10,052 nt of DNA from an uncultured Lachnospiraceae bacterium. Its GTDB lineage: Bacteria > Bacillota > Clostridia > Lachnospirales > Lachnospiraceae. Below the pieces are notes generated by a model that saw nothing but the letters and a program-made list of their open reading frames with translations, did no database searches and was not told where the DNA came from. A program made the position numbers and the translations under genes. Below, one piece after another: positions 8,224 through 10,052 of the stretch (position 1 is its first letter; every line of letters starts with the position of its first letter). The stretch is taken from the NCBI GenBank assembly GCA_910584695.1, contig CAJUBR010000087.1, forward strand, positions 1 through 10,052, in the 5' to 3' direction.

Positions 8224-8287
8224 AAATGTTTCCTCCTAAAACTTTAACTATGAATATATCCACAATTTTTCTCCGCCTATTTAGTCC

Positions 8288-8309
8288 AAAAAACCGCTGC
8301 AGACAGCAA
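8288..8309 (-). terminator. Weak terminator-like hairpin with T6 tract between pyrH and frr
   Basis: On the minus strand GCTG-TCTG-CAGC forms a short 4-bp GC stem (extendable by two wobble pairs) with a four-base loop. GG and then six T follow directly. The geometry fits an intrinsic terminator, but the stem is short, so it is probably inefficient. It lies between pyrH and frr and would lower read-through into frr. Confidence 0.4.
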
Positions 8310-8358
8310 AGCATCAAACAACTCTCTTAATGAAAGGGCAGATAAACACACTTCAACT

Positions 8359-8375
8359 GGTACGAAATTTGTACC
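8359..8375. repeat. 17-bp near-palindrome downstream of pyrH
   Basis: GGTAC-GAAATTT-GTACC is a perfect 5-bp inverted repeat whose arms extend inward with one mismatch. It lies 18 nt after the pyrH stop. There is no U-tract behind it, so it is not a terminator. It could be a protein-binding operator, an RNA hairpin protecting the pyrH 3' end, or chance. Confidence 0.3.
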
Positions 8376-8392
8376 GTAATACTTTTGACACA

Positions 8393-9094
8393 CTAAGCAT
8401 TTATATACGTACCACTAAATTTTCCTGTCATTGCCTTAATAATACTATCCTCTTCATTTAAGCCAAAAAGCATCATTGGCATATGGTTTTCCATCGCCAG
8501 TACTGCTGAAGCAAGGTCAATCACGCCTAATTTGTTCTCCACAATCTCTTTCATATTCATCATGTCATATTTTCTTGCATTCGGATTCATCTTCGGATCG
8601 CTGTCATACACTCCATCAATAGCTTTTCCCGAGAGAATAACATCAGCAGAAATTTCAATTGCCATCAAAACCGTTGCCATATCTGTCGAAAAATACGGAT
8701 GACCAATTCCACCTGCAAAAAATACCACCTCTGAATTTTCTAAAGCCTCCACAGCAGTATCCCGATTAAATAACTCCGTAACATTTGCACAAATAAATGG
8801 TGTCATAATTCTTGTTTTAAGACCCGCTACCCGAAACATATCCGCTGCATAAATACAGTTCATTACCGTTGCCAGCATTCCAATCTGGTCCGCCTTCACA
8901 CGGTCCATGTTTTCAGAAGTTCTTCCCCGCCAAAAGTTGCCTCCACCAATCACAATTGCAACCTGTTTTCCGGCATCCACAACACTCTTTACTTGTCTTG
9001 CAACATCTAACACTGTTTTTTCGTCAAATCCTTGATGTTTATCTCCTGCTAAAGCTTCTCCACTTAGCTTTAATAAAATACGATCAGTCTTCAT
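8393..9094 (-). CDS. pyrH: Uridylate kinase (UMP kinase)
   Basis: Bacterial hexameric UMP kinase of the amino-acid-kinase fold; it phosphorylates UMP to UDP with ATP, supplies all pyrimidine nucleotides, and in relatives is inhibited by UTP and activated by GTP. Motifs: KLSGEAL (9-15), IGGGNFWRG (49-57), ADQIGMLATVMN (68-79), FAGGIGHPYFSTD (126-138) and DGVYDSDP (160-167). Length of 233 residues is normal. The C-terminal segment VIDLASAVLAMEN differs from the usual DxTAxS-type version of this region, but the fold and the main catalytic residues appear intact. AGGAG lies about six bases before the ATG. The upstream neighbour is a bactofilin gene 42 nt away instead of the usual tsf. No terminator is visible between them, so cotranscription is plausible. 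Confidence 0.96.
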   Translation of the reverse strand: MKTDRILLKLSGEALAGDKHQGFDEKTVLDVARQVKSVVDAGKQVAIVIGGGNFWRGRTSENMDRVKADQIGMLATVMNCIYAADMFRVAGLKTRIMTPFICANVTELFNRDTAVEALENSEVVFFAGGIGHPYFSTDMATVLMAIEISADVILSGKAIDGVYDSDPKMNPNARKYDMMNMKEIVENKLGVIDLASAVLAMENHMPMMLFGLNEEDSIIKAMTGKFSGTYINA

Positions 9095-9136
9095 AAAGTT
9101 CTCCTATAATTGATATATTCCCTATCCAAAATATGA

Positions 9137-10052
9137 TTATGCAAAATAGCTCTTAACATCAACATCCGAATAGCTTTGAGAACAAAATCCTTCAATGACT
9201 GCACCATTATTAATCTGTACGGAACGGGATTTAATATTACCCATAATAACTGCGGTGGAATCTACGATTACAGGACCCTGTACATCAATCTCTCCGTTTA
9301 CCGCACCTGCTATCACTGCAGATTCTCCTGTGATACTTCCGACAATCACAGAACCAACACCAACTTTAACACTTCCGTAGGATTTGATATCACCGTGAAT
9401 CTTTGCACTGTTAGCATATACTTCTCCTGCTGTTATATTCCCGTTTACAGCTCCGCCTACTACTACTTTTCCCTGACAGGTAATATTACCTTCTACCACT
9501 CCTATCACATCAATAGAACCATCCGTTTCTAAATCGCCTGTAATTTTAGTTCCTTTTGTAAGATAAGTTGTCTCTGTATCTGCTTCATCAACGTTAAATT
9601 TTCTTTCCACTTCTTTTTTTTCTTGTTTTTCTTCCTTTACTGCTTCTTCTGGATTCATTGAAATAACATCTTTTTCTTCGTTCATATTATTCTCCTCTTG
9701 TTTTATATTATTTTTTAAAGTATTTTCCCGGTTTACCATATGTTCTAATTCTATATCCATCTGTGATTCCTGATCCGCAACTACAATGCCTTCCTTTTCT
9801 TCCAATTCTTCCGGTTCTGCAACTGTTTCCAGTTCCGTAGTCATTTCTGCTTCTTCCTCGGATTCCAAATCTGGTTCCGGTTCTTCCTCTTTCCCCGATT
9901 CCAATACCGGTTCCGGTTCTTCCTCTTCTTCCGGTTCCAAAACCGTTTTCAGCTCTTCCTCTTCTTCTGGTTCCAAAACCGGTTCCGGTTCTTCCTCTTC
10001 TTCTGGTTCCAAAACCGGTTCCGGCTCTTCCTCTTCTTCTGGTTCCAAAACC
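9137..10052 (-). CDS. Bactofilin-family protein with acidic repeat N-terminal region (5' end outside window)
   Basis: Bactofilins are small right-handed beta-helix proteins that polymerise without nucleotide and often act at the membrane in cell shape, wall synthesis or polarity. The last ~140 residues (about 9568 down to 9137) show the repeating G/V/I-rich rungs of the family: TKITGDLET, IDVIGVVEGNIT, VVVGGAVNGNIT, KIHGDI, VIVGSITGES, VIAGAVNGEI and VIMGNIKS. Before it come a charged linker and an array of 12-residue E/P-rich repeats. The frame is open to the window edge. The only start codon near the edge is a TTG that is merely the leucine codon of a repeat unit, so the gene is incomplete rather than starting there. 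An internal ATG at 9685 with AGGAG six bases ahead would encode a compact 182-residue bactofilin without the repeats. No membrane segment is seen. The exact cellular role is not deducible. Confidence 0.88.
   Translation of the reverse strand, partial: VLEPEEEEEPEPVLEPEEEEEPEPVLEPEEEEELKTVLEPEEEEEPEPVLESGKEEEPEPDLESEEEAEMTTELETVAEPEELEEKEGIVVADQESQMDIELEHMVNRENTLKNNIKQEENNMNEEKDVISMNPEEAVKEEKQEKKEVERKFNVDEADTETTYLTKGTKITGDLETDGSIDVIGVVEGNITCQGKVVVGGAVNGNITAGEVYANSAKIHGDIKSYGSVKVGVGSVIVGSITGESAVIAGAVNGEIDVQGPVIVDSTAVIMGNIKSRSVQINNGAVIEGFCSQSYSDVDVKSYFA
9692..9696 (-). promoter_or_regulatory. Internal ribosome binding site before ATG 9685 in the bactofilin gene
   Basis: AGGAG on the minus strand is six bases before an in-frame ATG at 9685, lying in an AT-rich stretch between the acidic repeats and the beta-helix domain. 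It is as good as the sites of the flanking genes. It suggests either a second, repeat-free product or that this is the true start. Confidence 0.55.
9797..10052 (-). repeat. 36-bp in-frame tandem repeat encoding 12-residue acidic units
   Basis: Seven consecutive 36-nt units are visible from 10048 to 9797, and the last four bases of the window match the end of another. The consensus unit is LEPEEEEEPEPV. Units at 10048-10013 and 10012-9977 differ by one synonymous base. Units at 9976-9941 and 9940-9905 are close to them. Units at 9904-9869, 9868-9833 and 9832-9797 are progressively degenerate while keeping the 12-residue spacing, the initial L-E pair and the acidic character. Substitutions that keep charge support this reading frame. 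Confidence 0.9.

Noticed and set aside
8224..8316. Small minus-strand ORF starting with ATG near 8315 in the pyrH-frr gap
   Set aside because: It has no nearby Shine-Dalgarno sequence, runs through the terminator-like hairpin and overlaps frr in another frame.
9095..9136. Promoter directly before pyrH
   Set aside because: The 42-nt gap is AT-rich, with TATAGG and TTTTGG-like hexamers, but the -10-like match overlaps the ribosome binding site and is too weak to call.
9176..9532. Plus-strand open frames opposite the bactofilin (9176-9532, 9195-9380)
   Set aside because: Their regular Thr/Ser/Pro patterns are the mirror of the Gly/Val/Ile beta-helix rungs on the minus strand.
10046..10048. TTG at 10048 as the start of the bactofilin gene
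   Set aside because: It is the leucine codon of a repeat unit, has no ribosome binding site in view, and the repeat clearly continues to the last base of the window.
9797..10052. 36-bp repeats read as a CRISPR array
   Set aside because: There are no unique spacers; the units are contiguous, in frame, and encode a consistent acidic peptide joined to a bactofilin.

Overview
The window is an AT-rich stretch of a bacterial chromosome in which every credible gene lies on the minus strand. Read in the direction of transcription (high to low coordinates) the order is: a bactofilin-type gene cut by the right edge, pyrH, frr, uppS, cdsA, dxr, rseP, ispG, and the N-terminal ~60% of polC, which runs off the left edge. 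A Gram-positive-type PolC, purine-rich Shine-Dalgarno sequences (AGGAGG) and the frr-uppS-cdsA-dxr-rseP-(...)-polC order point to a low-GC Firmicute. The presence of ispG where Bacillus carries proS, and the general protein style, suggest Clostridia, probably a Lachnospiraceae-like organism; the taxonomic guess is inference.

Right part (8224-10052): a bactofilin (polymer-forming beta-helix protein) with a long, very acidic N-terminal region built from 12-residue tandem repeats that continue beyond the window edge. It is followed after 42 nt by pyrH (UMP kinase). A 169-nt gap with two hairpin-capable elements separates pyrH from frr.

Middle (3763-8223): a tight run frr (ribosome recycling), uppS (undecaprenyl diphosphate synthase), cdsA (CDP-diacylglycerol synthase), a 109-nt spacer, then dxr (first committed MEP-pathway step), rseP (site-2-type membrane protease) and ispG (later MEP step). 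frr-uppS are 1 nt apart, uppS-cdsA 4 nt apart, and dxr-rseP overlap by ATGA. The cdsA-dxr spacer carries two copies of an extended -10 box and a terminator-like hairpin with a U-tract just before the dxr ribosome binding site, so dxr-rseP-ispG-polC may form a separately controlled sub-operon.

Left part (1-2650): polC, the replicative DNA polymerase III alpha chain with built-in proofreading exonuclease, truncated by the window.

Functionally the cluster links isoprenoid precursor supply (dxr, ispG) to the lipid carrier for cell-wall synthesis (uppS), phospholipid synthesis (cdsA), envelope proteolysis (rseP), translation (frr), nucleotide supply (pyrH) and replication (polC). Most of it is ordinary core genome. 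The parts that deserve a second look are the repeat-bearing bactofilin with an internal translation start, its position next to pyrH, and the dxr leader. I see no CRISPR array, tRNA, rRNA, insertion sequence or phage gene, and no clear undescribed system.
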